A DNA stretch of 64,000 nt from Streptococcus sanguinis (GTDB taxonomy: Bacteria > Bacillota > Bacilli > Lactobacillales > Streptococcaceae), in contig NZ_RJMV01000002.1 in the NCBI RefSeq assembly GCF_003943735.1, positions 94,840 to 158,839 on the forward strand, given 5' to 3'. Every line of letters begins with the position of its first letter. Position 1 is the stretch's first letter. Below, piece by piece: positions 45,926-55,493 of the stretch. The translations under genes were made by a program, and so were the position numbers. Below the pieces are notes generated by a model. That model worked only from the letters and a program-made list of their open reading frames with translations, did not search any database and was not told the DNA's origin.

Positions 45926-45951
45926 TATAATATTAGTCAAAGATAGTCAAT
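45926..45951 (+). promoter_or_regulatory. ctsR promoter with CtsR operator
   Basis: -10 TATAAT at 45926-45931, then the direct heptad repeat AGTCAAAGATAGTCAAT at 45935-45951, which fits the CtsR box (RGTCAAANNNRGTCAAA) with one mismatch. Its place around +1 is right for autorepression. Confidence 0.85.
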
Positions 45952-46010
45952 GTTAGAGAAACAAGGAAAAAAGAAATTTATTCTGAAATTCTCAACTGGA
46001 AAGGGAAGTC

Positions 46011-46475
46011 ATGGGTGCAAAAAACACATCGGACAGTATTGAAGCATATATCAAGTCTATTCTGGCTCAGGCTGGGATGGTTGAATTGAAACGCAGTGAA
46101 CTGGCTGATGTTTTTCAGGTGGTTCCCAGTCAGATTAACTATGTGATTAAGACGCGTTTTACGGAAAGTCGGGGCTATATCGTTGAGAGTAAGCGTGGCG
46201 GTGGCGGCTATATTCGAATTGGAAAGATTGAATTTTCCGACCGGCATCAGATGCTTTGCGGCCTGTACGACAGTGTGGGAGAGCGTGTCAGCCAGCAGGT
46301 TTTCACAGATGTTATTCAGCTTCTTTTTGACGAGAAGATTATGACTGAACGTGAGGGCAATCTAATCTTGTCAACAGCAACGGACTCGATTTTAGGTGAT
46401 GGAGCTGCGGTGATTCGTGCCCGGATATTAAAAAAGATTTTACAACAACTAGACAGAAAAGGAATGGAATCATAA
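46011..46475 (+). CDS. ctsR: Transcriptional repressor CtsR
   Basis: 154 residues. Winged-helix N-terminus (SDSIEAYIKSILAQAG, RSELADVFQVVPSQINYVIKTRF, SKRGGGGYIRI) and a C-terminal McsB/Clp-recognition domain. It represses class III heat-shock genes, including its own operon. No mcsA or mcsB follows, as usual in streptococci; clpC comes next. Confidence 0.97.
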   Translation: MGAKNTSDSIEAYIKSILAQAGMVELKRSELADVFQVVPSQINYVIKTRFTESRGYIVESKRGGGGYIRIGKIEFSDRHQMLCGLYDSVGERVSQQVFTDVIQLLFDEKIMTEREGNLILSTATDSILGDGAAVIRARILKKILQQLDRKGMES

Positions 46476-48905
46476 ATGAAATACTCAAAAGCCTTAATAG
46501 AAAGCTTGGAAGCAGCCCAGCTCTTGGCCGGCCATTTTATGACAGATTATCTGGAATCATGGCATCTGTTGATTGCTCTGGCTAATAATCCCTACAGCGT
46601 TGCTGGTTCAGTTCTCAATGAGTTTCCTGTGGAAGTTGATGGATTTGAAGAAGCAGCTTTTCAGATTACTGGTCAGGCTTATCAGAAAGACTGTCACTTT
46701 GAGCTGCTGCCTTTTTCTTATCGCTTAGAGGAGCTGTTTGAGGAAGCGGGCCAGATTGCAGAAGCTGTTCGCGCTAAGCATGTAGGTACTGAGCATGTGC
46801 TGCTGGCCATGCTATTTGATCGGGGGACCTTGGCCTCTCGTATTCTGGAATTTACCGGCTTTAGCTACGAGGATAAGGAGCAGGGACCGAAAATTAGTGA
46901 TTTGCGAAAGGTCTTGGAGCAGCGAGCTGGCTGGGGCAAGGAAGATATCAAGGCTATTCGCAGTCTGAATAAGGGGGTAATGGCTGCCAAGCAGACCATG
47001 GCTAATATGATGGGGATGCCGGCTTCTACTAGCGGAGGCCTAGAAGACTACACCCGTGATCTGACCGAGCTGGCTAGAGATGGCCGATTGGAGCCAGTCA
47101 TTGGCCGTGATCAGGAAATTTCACGGATAGTTCAGATTCTCAGTCGCAAGACTAAAAACAATCCAGTGCTGGTTGGAGACGCTGGGGTTGGTAAGACGGC
47201 TCTGGCCTTAGGATTGGCCCAACGTGTAGCGGCTGGTCAAGTTCCTGCTGAACTTGCCAAGATGCGGGTTTTGGAGTTGGACTTGATGAATGTAGTCGCT
47301 GGCACTCGCTTTCGCGGAGACTTCGAGGAGCGGATGAACAACATCATCAATGATATCGAAGAAGATGGTCATGTCATTCTCTTCATCGATGAGCTGCATA
47401 CTATCATGGGCTCTGGCAGCGGTATTGACTCGACCTTGGATGCGGCCAATATCCTGAAACCGGCTCTTGCTCGCGGAACATTGCGGACAGTTGGTGCTAC
47501 GACCCAGGAAGAGTACCAGAAACATATTGAAAAAGACGCTGCTCTTTCTAGGCGTTTTGCCAAGGTCAGCATAGAAGAGCCGAATGTGGCTGACAGCATT
47601 GCTATTTTACAAGGCTTAAGAAAGAGCTATGAAGATCACCACAAGGTGCAGATCAGTGATCAGGCGATTGAGACGGCGGTGAAATATGCCCATCGCTATC
47701 TGACCAGTAAGCACCTGCCTGACTCTGCCATTGATCTTTTGGACGAGGCCAGTGCGACAGTGCAGAATAGAGGACCGCAGAATTATGAGCAGTCGGATTT
47801 GACGCCAGTGGATCAGGCCTTGATGGCAGCGGATTTTAAAAAGGTGTCGAAGTTGCTTGAGCAAGAGCAGCAACCCAAGCTTTATAAGCTGAAAGTGGAA
47901 GAAGACGATGTCTTGGCGACCCTTAGCGGTTTGTCTGGTATTCCAGTGCAGAAGCTGACTCAGACAGATGCGAAGAAATACCTCAATTTGGAAACAGAAC
48001 TGCATAAACGCGTGATTGGGCAGGACGAGGCGATTTCAGCTATCAGCCGAGCTATCCGACGCAATCAGTCTGGTATCCGCAGCAGCAAGCGGCCAATTGG
48101 GTCCTTTATGTTCCTAGGTCCGACAGGAGTCGGGAAGACAGAGCTAGCCAAGGCCTTGGCCGAAAGTCTCTTTGATGACGAATCTGCTCTCATACGATTT
48201 GATATGAGTGAATACATGGAGAAATTCGCAGCTAGCCGCCTAAACGGAGCCCCTCCAGGCTATGTAGGCTATGAAGAGGGTGGAGAGCTGACGGAGAAGG
48301 TGCGCAACAGACCTTATTCTGTCCTGCTCTTTGACGAAGTGGAAAAGGCGCACCCGGATATTTTCAATGTTCTCCTGCAGGTCTTGGATGATGGTCAGTT
48401 GACTGACAGCAAGGGCCGAAAGGTGGACTTCTCCAACACGATTATTATCATGACCAGCAATCTGGGGGCGACCAGTTTGCGGGATGATAAGACGGTGGGC
48501 TTTGGTGCGCGTGACATTCGCTTGGATCACGCCAATATGGAAAAACGGATGATGGAAGAACTCAAGAAAGCATATAGACCGGAGTTTATCAACCGTATTG
48601 ACGAGAAGGTAGTCTTCCACAGTTTATCTGCAGAAGATATGCAGGAAGTGGTCAAGGTTATGGTCAAACCGCTCATTGCCAGTCTTGCTGATAAGGGAAT
48701 TGAGCTGAAGTTCCAGGCTAGTGCCCTTAAGCTGCTGGCTCAGGAAGGCTACGATGTGGAAATGGGAGCACGGCCATTGCGCCGCACTCTGCAGACCCAG
48801 GTAGAGGACAAGCTGTCTGAGCTCCTCTTGACAGGAGACTTGACGACTGGTCAGACTCTTAAGGTCGGGGTCAAGGCTGGCCAACTCAAGTTCGAAGTGG
48901 CTTAG
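46476..48905 (+). CDS. clpC: ATP-dependent Clp protease ATP-binding subunit ClpC
   Basis: 809 residues. Clp-N repeats (about 1-150), AAA1 with Walker A GDAGVGKT at 234-241, a linker with a short middle domain, AAA2 with GPTGVGKT at 548-555, and a D2-small C-domain. It unfolds substrates for ClpP. Begins on the base after the ctsR stop, so translation is coupled. Heat-inducible through the CtsR box upstream. Confidence 0.98.
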   Translation: MKYSKALIESLEAAQLLAGHFMTDYLESWHLLIALANNPYSVAGSVLNEFPVEVDGFEEAAFQITGQAYQKDCHFELLPFSYRLEELFEEAGQIAEAVRAKHVGTEHVLLAMLFDRGTLASRILEFTGFSYEDKEQGPKISDLRKVLEQRAGWGKEDIKAIRSLNKGVMAAKQTMANMMGMPASTSGGLEDYTRDLTELARDGRLEPVIGRDQEISRIVQILSRKTKNNPVLVGDAGVGKTALALGLAQRVAAGQVPAELAKMRVLELDLMNVVAGTRFRGDFEERMNNIINDIEEDGHVILFIDELHTIMGSGSGIDSTLDAANILKPALARGTLRTVGATTQEEYQKHIEKDAALSRRFAKVSIEEPNVADSIAILQGLRKSYEDHHKVQISDQAIETAVKYAHRYLTSKHLPDSAIDLLDEASATVQNRGPQNYEQSDLTPVDQALMAADFKKVSKLLEQEQQPKLYKLKVEEDDVLATLSGLSGIPVQKLTQTDAKKYLNLETELHKRVIGQDEAISAISRAIRRNQSGIRSSKRPIGSFMFLGPTGVGKTELAKALAESLFDDESALIRFDMSEYMEKFAASRLNGAPPGYVGYEEGGELTEKVRNRPYSVLLFDEVEKAHPDIFNVLLQVLDDGQLTDSKGRKVDFSNTIIIMTSNLGATSLRDDKTVGFGARDIRLDHANMEKRMMEELKKAYRPEFINRIDEKVVFHSLSAEDMQEVVKVMVKPLIASLADKGIELKFQASALKLLAQEGYDVEMGARPLRRTLQTQVEDKLSELLLTGDLTTGQTLKVGVKAGQLKFEVA

Positions 48906-49032
48906 AAAGCGCAGTCTTTCAATGGAAAGTTGTGTGTTCGCGGTTAATCCCTGATAGCAATCATACCTATAGATACCGAACAGTTATTTCATCATTCAAT
49001 GAAACTGGAAAATTGAAGGATTGGAGGCTGAT

Positions 49033-49743
49033 ATGTCGTTTTTTAAAGATTTGTTTGCTGGCAAGAAAGCCAGAGTGAAAACACCAGAAGAGCGCAAGGC
49101 GGCTAGTATCCAGCGCTTGAAGAAGGAGGGTATTCCTTATATCGAGCATTTGCCGGTTATCGAAGGTGCTGAGCAGGTGTGGCCGCGCTCGCTAGAAGAA
49201 ATTGCGCGTCGTGCTATTACCAGCCTCTTGGTTATTCAGGCGGCCTTGGATATCGAAAATAATAATTATAATGAGGAGAGCCGCCAGTGGCTGCAGGATA
49301 AACTGCAGCAATACGGGGTGCAGGAAGAGTTGACGCCCAAAGAAAGGGCGGTCTTGGAAGATCGTGCCGACTCGGCAGCTATCATCAATATGGTTTGGAA
49401 ATACGAGGCCTATTGGTCGCTGATTTGGTACTTAGGTCTAGTCGATACTTTACCGTTTCCAGATAAAATTTGTGATTGTGATGCTGCTATTGACGCAGTC
49501 GCTAGTGCGGTTGACTTTCAGGAATTTCTGGAAAAATGCCAACCGCGCAGCTTAGAAGAGTTACTGGATGAGGATGACTTGATTTATCGTTATCACTGGG
49601 CCTGTGTTGAGGCTCGGATTCATGACCAGCCAGCACCGGCTGGCCTTGATGAAAGTGTTGTTTTGGAGAGGCGGTCTGGCCTCGACTGGCTGCTGGGGCT
49701 GAATACGGCCCAGGACTGGGATGCTGTTGAGCTGCATACCTAG
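49033..49743 (+). CDS. DUF4272 family protein
   Basis: 236 residues from the ATG at 49033 (GGAGG at 49023-49027). The core RSLEEIARRAITSLLVIQAALDI and the closing GLDWLLGLNTAQDWDAV fit DUF4272, a soluble family without known function. Lys-rich N-terminus, no signal peptide. Followed 43 bases later by the ECF component gene, so perhaps co-transcribed. Confidence 0.85.
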   Translation: MSFFKDLFAGKKARVKTPEERKAASIQRLKKEGIPYIEHLPVIEGAEQVWPRSLEEIARRAITSLLVIQAALDIENNNYNEESRQWLQDKLQQYGVQEELTPKERAVLEDRADSAAIINMVWKYEAYWSLIWYLGLVDTLPFPDKICDCDAAIDAVASAVDFQEFLEKCQPRSLEELLDEDDLIYRYHWACVEARIHDQPAPAGLDESVVLERRSGLDWLLGLNTAQDWDAVELHT

Positions 49744-49786
49744 TCTAACTTCTCTTGATTCACTCAATTAGAAAAGGAGGTGGCCT

Positions 49787-50272
49787 TTGTCTGCTCGCAA
49801 AATGGCTAAAATTGCCATCCTATCGGCTTTATGTGTGGCCTTTCGCTATGCATTTTCCTTTCTTCCCAATGTGCAGCCTATCTCAGCTATCTTTTTCCTG
49901 ATCGTTATCTTTGAGGATTTGCAGACTTCACTCCTAGTGATGGCTGTGACGATGTTTACATCAGCTTTTCTTTTGGGGATGAGCCCAATCGTCCTCTTTC
50001 AGTTGCTGTCCTTTGGACTGATTCTTTGCCTTTGGTGGCTGCTCTATCCTCGGTTAAATCTAGTGGGACAGGGAATAGTAGCAGCTCTCCTATCCTTTGG
50101 CTATGGCATTGCCATCGATACACTGACAGCCTTGCTGTACAACTATCACTGGTGGTCTTATGCGATTATCAATGCTTTGACCTTCAATATAGCGCACGGA
50201 CTGTCGACCTTGTTTTTTTACCCACTCTTGTACCCTATTTTAAGGAGGCTCTATAATGAAAAAAATCTTTAG
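49787..50272 (+). CDS. ECF transporter S component-like membrane protein
   Basis: 161 residues from a TTG at 49787 with a strong AAGGAGG. Six hydrophobic segments and an N-terminal ARKMAKIAILSALCVAFRYAF that resembles S components binding the shared EcfT (Ala-rich helix 1). It would take up a vitamin-like ligand together with a housekeeping EcfAAT module. The stop lies inside the next gene (17-base overlap), a DUF4430 lipoprotein, which suggests a corrinoid-like or other cobalamin-related substrate. Substrate unproven. Confidence 0.75.
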   Translation: MSARKMAKIAILSALCVAFRYAFSFLPNVQPISAIFFLIVIFEDLQTSLLVMAVTMFTSAFLLGMSPIVLFQLLSFGLILCLWWLLYPRLNLVGQGIVAALLSFGYGIAIDTLTALLYNYHWWSYAIINALTFNIAHGLSTLFFYPLLYPILRRLYNEKNL

Positions 50273-50657
50273 TTTGCTCACACTTGCTTTTGCCCTTCTC
50301 CTTGTTGGTTGCGGTAGCAGCCAGACAAATACTGACAAGAGCTCTAGCTCGGCTGATTCTTCTGTCAAAAAGGAACTGAAAATCAGTATCAGTATTGCAC
50401 CAGAAGGTCAGGAGAAGAGCGAGAAAACGGTGGCTGTTGAAGAAGGAAAGACAGCTATGGATGCTTTGAAGAAGGCCTATAAGGTCGAAGAAAAAGATGG
50501 TTTTATCACTTCGATTGATGGTCATGCTCAGGATGAAGCAAAGGGCCTCTACTGGATGTTTAAGGTCAACGGAGAAATGGCTCCTAAGGCAGCCAATCAA
50601 ATCACTGTCAAGGATGGAGACAAGCTGGAATTCTACCAAGAAGTCTATCAGCAATAA
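50256..50657 (+). CDS. DUF4430 lipoprotein
   Basis: 133 residues: lipobox LVGC (Cys near 19), Ser-rich linker, then a DUF4430 domain (ISISIAPEGQEKSEKTVAVEEGKTAMDALK and GLYWMFKVNGEMAPKAANQITVKDGDKLEFYQEVY). This fold resembles the C-terminal domain of transcobalamin/intrinsic factor. Overlap with the S component gene shows that they form one unit; it may capture the ligand for the ECF transporter. Shine-Dalgarno is TAAGGAGG at 50239-50246. Confidence 0.85.
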   Translation: MKKIFSLLTLAFALLLVGCGSSQTNTDKSSSSADSSVKKELKISISIAPEGQEKSEKTVAVEEGKTAMDALKKAYKVEEKDGFITSIDGHAQDEAKGLYWMFKVNGEMAPKAANQITVKDGDKLEFYQEVYQQ

Positions 50658-50669
50658 ATCTTTTATAAA

Positions 50670-50705
50670 AAGAATCTGATGCTTAAGGCATTAGGTTCTT
50701 TTTTT
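50670..50705 (+). terminator. Terminator of ECF/DUF4430 unit
   Basis: 13-bp stem 50670-50682 with 50688-50700 (two wobble pairs) and a long T run. Confidence 0.85.
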
Positions 50706-50767
50706 GTGCCCTTGATATAGTTTTAAAATATCTGGAAAATATTTTTATAAAATTTTATAAAAAACTA

Positions 50768-50805
50768 TTGACAAAAGAAAAATATAGTTTATAATAAAAA
50801 TATAG
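50768..50805 (+). promoter_or_regulatory. nadR promoter with direct repeat
   Basis: Consensus TTGACA (50768-50773), 16-base spacer, TATAAT (50790-50795). The 10-mer AAAAATATAG occurs twice, at 50778-50787 and 50796-50805, flanking the -10; a regulator such as the NrtR-like protein encoded two genes downstream could bind there. Confidence 0.7.
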
Positions 50806-50828
50806 AAAACAATAAAAAGGATAGGCCT

Positions 50829-51887
50829 ATGAAAGAAAAAATTGCAATCGTATTTGGAACATTTGCTCCCTTGCATCAGGGGCATATCGATTTGATACAG
50901 AAGGCTAAGCGTTCTTATGATAAGGTGCGCGTGGTGGTTTCAGGTTATCAGGGAGACCGTGGGCAGGAAGTGGGTCTGTCTCTGCAGAAGCGTTTTCGAT
51001 ATACGCGGGAGACTTTCGCAGATGATGAATTGACCCAGGTTTACAAACTGGATGAAACTTCCTTTCCCCGCTATCCTCTAGGTTGGGACAAGTGGCTGTC
51101 GGCTTTATTGGAGTTGGTGGGCTATGATGCAGAACGCGAGGAACTGATTTTCTTTGTTGGAGAGGCTGACTATCAGGAGGAGTTAGAAAAGCGTGACTTC
51201 AAAACTTCCTTGCAGGAGCGCCAGTTTGGTATCTCAGCTACCATGATTCGGGAAAATCCTAGTCGTTATTGGAAATATATCGCCCAACCTTTCCGCCGTC
51301 ACTTTACCAAGAAAGTACTGATTATGGGTAGCGCCAGCAATGGTAAAACGACTTTGGCTAAGGATTTGGCTCGCTACTATGATGCTCCAGTTAGCTTGGA
51401 ATATGCTCGAGAATACCAGATTCAAAATAACGTGCGAGACGATGAGCTGACACCTAAAGACTATTATTATCTGCTCTTAGGACAATATGCTCAGACTTCC
51501 CGCTTGATTGACAGCAGCGCCAACCGCGGTCTGGTCGTGGCTGATACAAATTCTCTGGTAACCAAGGCCTACTATGATTACTATCTGAAAGAAAGTCCGG
51601 TTCAAGACGAGGAAACAGATACCTTTGACAATCTCTTTGCCAGCATCTTGTCCAAGGAAAAATGGGATTTGATTCTCTTTGCTGAGCCGGTTGGGGCCTA
51701 TGTCAACGATGGATTTCGCGATATGAGTATGGCAGACGAGGCTATACGCAGTGATTTTTCAAGCTATCTGAAAAAGCTGAAAGAGCAGTGTTTGGCTCAT
51801 ATTCCGATGGTTTATCTGGCAGGCAGTTATTTGGACAATTATCAGGCGGCCAAAGAAGCAATCGATATGATTTATCAAGCGAATTAA
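50829..51887 (+). CDS. nadR: Bifunctional NMN adenylyltransferase / ribosylnicotinamide kinase NadR
   Basis: 352 residues. Nucleotidyltransferase domain with VFGTFAPLHQGHIDLI (HxGH) and the ISATMIRENP loop, then a kinase domain with P-loop GSASNGKTT near 169-177. No N-terminal HTH, so unlike the enterobacterial NadR it is not itself a repressor. It phosphorylates nicotinamide riboside and makes NAD. Operon with pnuC. Confidence 0.95.
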   Translation: MKEKIAIVFGTFAPLHQGHIDLIQKAKRSYDKVRVVVSGYQGDRGQEVGLSLQKRFRYTRETFADDELTQVYKLDETSFPRYPLGWDKWLSALLELVGYDAEREELIFFVGEADYQEELEKRDFKTSLQERQFGISATMIRENPSRYWKYIAQPFRRHFTKKVLIMGSASNGKTTLAKDLARYYDAPVSLEYAREYQIQNNVRDDELTPKDYYYLLLGQYAQTSRLIDSSANRGLVVADTNSLVTKAYYDYYLKESPVQDEETDTFDNLFASILSKEKWDLILFAEPVGAYVNDGFRDMSMADEAIRSDFSSYLKKLKEQCLAHIPMVYLAGSYLDNYQAAKEAIDMIYQAN

Positions 51888-51908
51888 AAAAGAAAGTGGT
51901 AAAATAGA

Positions 51909-52724
51909 ATGGTAGTAAAAAATCAAAAACTCTCTCCTGCGACTCTCTACGCAGGACTGAAACAAAAATCTCAAACCTTTGTTCAGAATTTCCGCAATGT
52001 CTGTGTCGCAGCTAAAAAACAAGGTTTTAGCGGTATAGCGAAATTGTTCTGGCAGGATTTATTTGGCGGGCGTAGCTTGACTCAATGGCTCTACTTGCTT
52101 GCTCTTTCCAGTCTGCCTTTCATTCTGGAGTTTACCAGTGGTCAGAAGCAGCATGACTGGCTGGGACTCTTTGCTTCCTGGACAGGCATCGTTTGCGTTA
52201 TTCTAGTAGCCGAGGGACGGGCCAGCAATTACCTCTTTGGAGCGGTTAATTCGGCAATTTACCTTATATTGTCCTTCAATGCTAGCTTTTATGGAGAAGT
52301 CTTGACTACAGTCTACTTCTTTATCATGCAGCCGATCGGGCTCTATACTTGGCTGTCCAACCGGGTCAATGAGCAAGATAAGGAAGAGCCTTCTCATTTT
52401 GAAGCTAAGAAGTTAGACTGGCGTGGCTGGCTTAAATATTTGGCCTTAACTGCCTTGATTTGGATTGGTATGGGCTTTGCCTATAAGAGTATTCACAGTC
52501 ACCGGCCTTTCCGTGATAGTGTGACAGATGCGACCAATGGTATTGGTCAGCTTCTCATGACTGGTCTCTACCGCGAGCAGTGGCTTTTCTGGATTGCGAC
52601 CAATCTCTTCAGTATCTATCTCTGGTGGGGTAGCAATCTCCATATCCAGGCCATGTACTGGGTTTATACCCTCAATAGTATCGTTGGATGGTATCAGTGG
52701 ACCAAGGCGGTGAAGAAAGCTTAG
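51909..52724 (+). CDS. pnuC: Nicotinamide riboside transporter PnuC
   Basis: 271 residues with about seven membrane segments and the PnuC patterns EGRASNYLFGAVNSAIYLILSF (with Trp-rich surroundings) and WGSNLHIQAMYWVYTLNS. It facilitates uptake of nicotinamide riboside, trapped by NadR kinase. A soluble basic N-terminus of about 50 residues precedes the first segment. Starts 21 bases after nadR. Confidence 0.93.
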   Translation: MVVKNQKLSPATLYAGLKQKSQTFVQNFRNVCVAAKKQGFSGIAKLFWQDLFGGRSLTQWLYLLALSSLPFILEFTSGQKQHDWLGLFASWTGIVCVILVAEGRASNYLFGAVNSAIYLILSFNASFYGEVLTTVYFFIMQPIGLYTWLSNRVNEQDKEEPSHFEAKKLDWRGWLKYLALTALIWIGMGFAYKSIHSHRPFRDSVTDATNGIGQLLMTGLYREQWLFWIATNLFSIYLWWGSNLHIQAMYWVYTLNSIVGWYQWTKAVKKA

Positions 52725-52778
52725 ACCAAGGCTTGAGATTTTTGATAGAAAAAGATAGCTTAGGAAAGGAAGAAACTC

Positions 52779-53561
52779 ATGACCAAACAGGATATCCCAG
52801 CGGGAATGTCGGAAAAAGAATACTACGAAACCATGGCGGATGAGTCCGCCTTTTTGGCATGGTACAAGACACAGGATTTGCCCAAGTACGAGACGCCCAG
52901 CGTAACAGCAGATATGGTGGCCTACTGTTTTGTGGATGGTCAGGTGAAACTCTTGGTCATCAAGCGCAAGGCCCACCCTTATCAGAATAAATATGCCCTA
53001 GTCGGAGGTTTTGTAGATAAGTATGAGGATGCTTATCAGGCCTGCATTCGGGAAGTAAAGGAAGAGGTGGGGCTGGAGATACCGCTAGAAAAGGTGGAAC
53101 AGCTGATGACGGTTTCTACTCCAGGACGTGATCCGCGCGGATGGGTCATCACTATTGCCCATTTGGTCTATCTGCCGGCCATAGCAGTAGATCAAGCGCA
53201 AGCTGGGGATGATGCCAAGGAAGTCACCTTTCTTGATGTTGACTTTAAGACTAATAGTTTTAAAGATGGTGAACGGCTCCTGACAGCAGAGGACTTTGCC
53301 TTTGACCACTACCAAATCCTGCTGGAATCCATCAAGCGGATTCAGGGACGACTGGACTGGAATCCAACTTTTCTTCATCTGCTGGAATCGCCGTTTACTG
53401 TCTATGAAGGGACTGAGCTGGTCAATCTCATCTCGCCTAGACGACCTATTGTTAGCAATAATTTTCTAGTTAAATTTGGAGAATACTTAGAGGAGGCTGG
53501 TGTCAAGCGAGTACCGAAGAAGAAACCGAGAAAAGTTTATCGGCTTAAGGTAGAAAAATAA
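52779..53561 (+). CDS. NrtR-like Nudix-domain transcriptional regulator
   Basis: 260 residues. Nudix box at 77-99 is intact (G-x5-E-x7-REV-x-EE-x-GL), and the C-terminal half holds a winged-helix region (about 180-250) as in NrtR, the Nudix-related repressor of NAD genes that senses ADP-ribose. Position directly after nadR-pnuC fits that role. Since the box is complete, it may also hydrolyse ADP-ribose. AAGGAAG precedes the ATG. Confidence 0.82.
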   Translation: MTKQDIPAGMSEKEYYETMADESAFLAWYKTQDLPKYETPSVTADMVAYCFVDGQVKLLVIKRKAHPYQNKYALVGGFVDKYEDAYQACIREVKEEVGLEIPLEKVEQLMTVSTPGRDPRGWVITIAHLVYLPAIAVDQAQAGDDAKEVTFLDVDFKTNSFKDGERLLTAEDFAFDHYQILLESIKRIQGRLDWNPTFLHLLESPFTVYEGTELVNLISPRRPIVSNNFLVKFGEYLEEAGVKRVPKKKPRKVYRLKVEK

Positions 53562-53594
53562 AATTAAAAGAAAGTTGATCATATATTTCTCTTG

Positions 53595-53618
53595 CAGGAC
53601 AAATTTGTCCTGTTTTTT
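53595..53618 (+). terminator. Terminator after NrtR-like gene
   Basis: Perfect 9-bp stem with no loop bases apart (53595-53603 with 53604-53612) and six T. Confidence 0.85.
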
Positions 53619-53732
53619 CATTTTTAATTACGAATAGATAAGTAGGAGCGTGTTTCTCATGACAAAAGAAGCAGGGTGAGAAACAGAACTTTACTTGAGT
53701 AAAAAAATTTTTGAAAAATCTTGCATAAATGA

Positions 53733-53769
53733 TTGACATAGTAAAATCATAGTGTTACAATAATGTTAC
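53733..53769 (+). promoter_or_regulatory. Promoter with WalR (VicR)-like box
   Basis: TTGACA 53733-53738, 17-base spacer, TGTTACAAT extended -10 ending 53761. TGTTAC-N5-TGTTAC at 53753-53769 fits the WalR consensus TGTWAH-N5-TGTWAH exactly and overlaps the -10. Confidence 0.65.
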
Positions 53770-53803
53770 AAAAAGATTTCTGGATATTACAAGGAGACAA
53801 AAG

Positions 53804-54478
53804 ATGAAAACACGTACTTATACAAAAATGATGGCAGCTGCAGTTCTGGCTTCTAGTTTGCTTTTAGGGGCATGTGGTAAGAAAGAAGAAATTGCAACAA
53901 GTGCTAGTTCTAGTAAGGCTGTTCAAGCTTCTTCTAGCTCAAAAGTTGCGTCATCCAGCAAGGCCGGCGCTTCTCCTAAGGTTAATAATAGAGCTTCTTC
54001 AGAAGGAGCAGTTAGCCAGCCTGGACAAGCCGAAATTCCTGCTAATCAGCAACAGTCTACTGTCGAAGCACCTCAAGCCCAACAAACGCAGCCGCAGCAA
54101 GCTTCAGGTCGACAAAATACTCAGAGTCAAGCAACTCAACCAGCCCAAGCACCGGAAAGCAATCGCCAGCTTCAGAATAAGCAGGCAGCTAGCAATGCTC
54201 GCTATAAAGGTGTCTTGACTATGGTGGATGGGGATTTCTCAGCGGCTGCTGGTACTTGGAAGGATGCCAATGGAAATACTGTGACTGTATCAGGTAATGG
54301 TCAATTCACCGTCCAGTCTGCAGATGGAAAGACTGATAATTATTCCATCGCTTCCTACTCCTATACGCTGGATGATGGCAAATACAATGCGCAGTTAAGC
54401 GGACAAGGCAATGCCAATCTGCAGATTACAACAGGGGCAGATGGTTCAGTAACAAGCGTTATGGTGACCAAACCCTAA
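53804..54478 (+). CDS. Lipoprotein with Ser/Gln-rich linker and C-terminal beta domain
   Basis: 224 residues: lipobox LGAC (Cys near 24), a linker of about 110 residues made of Ser, Ala, Gln and Pro, then a domain of about 90 residues (GVLTMVDGDFSAAAGTWKDANGNTVTVSGNG) resembling the DUF6287-like domain of streptococcal surface proteins. The linker would carry it across the wall. The WalR-like box in its promoter suggests a cell-wall homeostasis role. Function unknown. Confidence 0.8.
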   Translation: MKTRTYTKMMAAAVLASSLLLGACGKKEEIATSASSSKAVQASSSSKVASSSKAGASPKVNNRASSEGAVSQPGQAEIPANQQQSTVEAPQAQQTQPQQASGRQNTQSQATQPAQAPESNRQLQNKQAASNARYKGVLTMVDGDFSAAAGTWKDANGNTVTVSGNGQFTVQSADGKTDNYSIASYSYTLDDGKYNAQLSGQGNANLQITTGADGSVTSVMVTKP

Positions 54479-54480
54479 AT

Positions 54481-54517
54481 AAAACAAAAGGAAGTCCGAT
54501 TAGCTTCCTTTTGTTTT
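54481..54517. terminator. Bidirectional terminator between lipoprotein and dusB
   Basis: 14-bp perfect stem 54481-54494 with 54504-54517; its right arm contains the last codon of dusB (stop at 54516-54518). Confidence 0.9.
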
Positions 54518-55493
54518 ATTTTTGAATTTGCAAGAGTTCTTCAATTTCAGCCATACTTTCAGCTTGTGAAATAGCACCGCGGAGCTTGGCTGCTCCGGCA
54601 GTACCGCGCAGATAGTGCGGAGCTAGACCACGGAATTCGCGGATGGCCACATATTCTCCTTTGAGATTTACCAAGCGGGAGAGGTGGTCGTGGGCGATTT
54701 TCATCTTGTCCTCGAAGCTGAGGTCCGGAAGAACTTCGCCGGTTTCAAAGTAGTGGTTGATTTGGTTAAAGAGATAAGGATTTCCCATAGCTGCTCGACC
54801 TACCATTACGGCATCAGCACCGACTTCCTCAATACGCTGTTTAGCGTCTTGGACGCTGCGAATATCACCGTTAGCGATGAAAGGAATCTTAGTCAGAGCA
54901 TGGGCTACGTCGTGCAAGGTCTCAAGATCAGCATGACCAGTATACATTTGCTCGCGGGTGCGGCCGTGCATAGCTAAAGCTGAGACTCCAGCGGCTTCAG
55001 CTGCTAGAGCATTTTCTACAGCTAGTGAGCTGTCAGACCAGCCAGTCCGCATCTTGACTGTCAGGGGAATATCCAGAACGGATTGGACCTTGTTGATGAT
55101 TTTATAGATTTTCTCAGGGTCCTTGAGCCATTTAGCCCCAGCTTCGTTTTTGACAATTTTATTGACCGGGCAGCCCATATTGATATCGACAATATCGGTT
55201 TTAGTGTTTTCTTGGATAAATTCTGCTGCGCGAGCTAAACTGTCTTCGTCGCTACCGAAAAGCTGGATAGAAACGGGATTTTCTCCCTCATCAATATGGA
55301 GCATGTGGAGGGTTTTTTCGTTGTTATACTGGATGCCCTTGTCAGAGACCATTTCCATCACGACCAAGCCTGCTCCCAGCTCTTTGGCAATGGTCCGAAA
55401 AGCAGAGTTGGTTACGCCGGCCATAGGCGCCAGAACTGTGCGGTTGGGAATTTCAACATTCCCAATCATAAAAGGGGTATTAAGATTTATCAC
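54516..55493 (-). CDS. dusB: tRNA-dihydrouridine synthase
   Basis: 325 residues. FMN-barrel with [29 protein letters not shown] (catalytic Cys) and KMRTGW, and [11 protein letters not shown], all standard for Dus enzymes. It reduces uridine in the tRNA D-loop. Overlaps hslO by 14 bases and follows it in one operon. Confidence 0.95.
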   Translation of the reverse strand: MINLNTPFMIGNVEIPNRTVLAPMAGVTNSAFRTIAKELGAGLVVMEMVSDKGIQYNNEKTLHMLHIDEGENPVSIQLFGSDEDSLARAAEFIQENTKTDIVDINMGCPVNKIVKNEAGAKWLKDPEKIYKIINKVQSVLDIPLTVKMRTGWSDSSLAVENALAAEAAGVSALAMHGRTREQMYTGHADLETLHDVAHALTKIPFIANGDIRSVQDAKQRIEEVGADAVMVGRAAMGNPYLFNQINHYFETGEVLPDLSFEDKMKIAHDHLSRLVNLKGEYVAIREFRGLAPHYLRGTAGAAKLRGAISQAESMAEIEELLQIQK

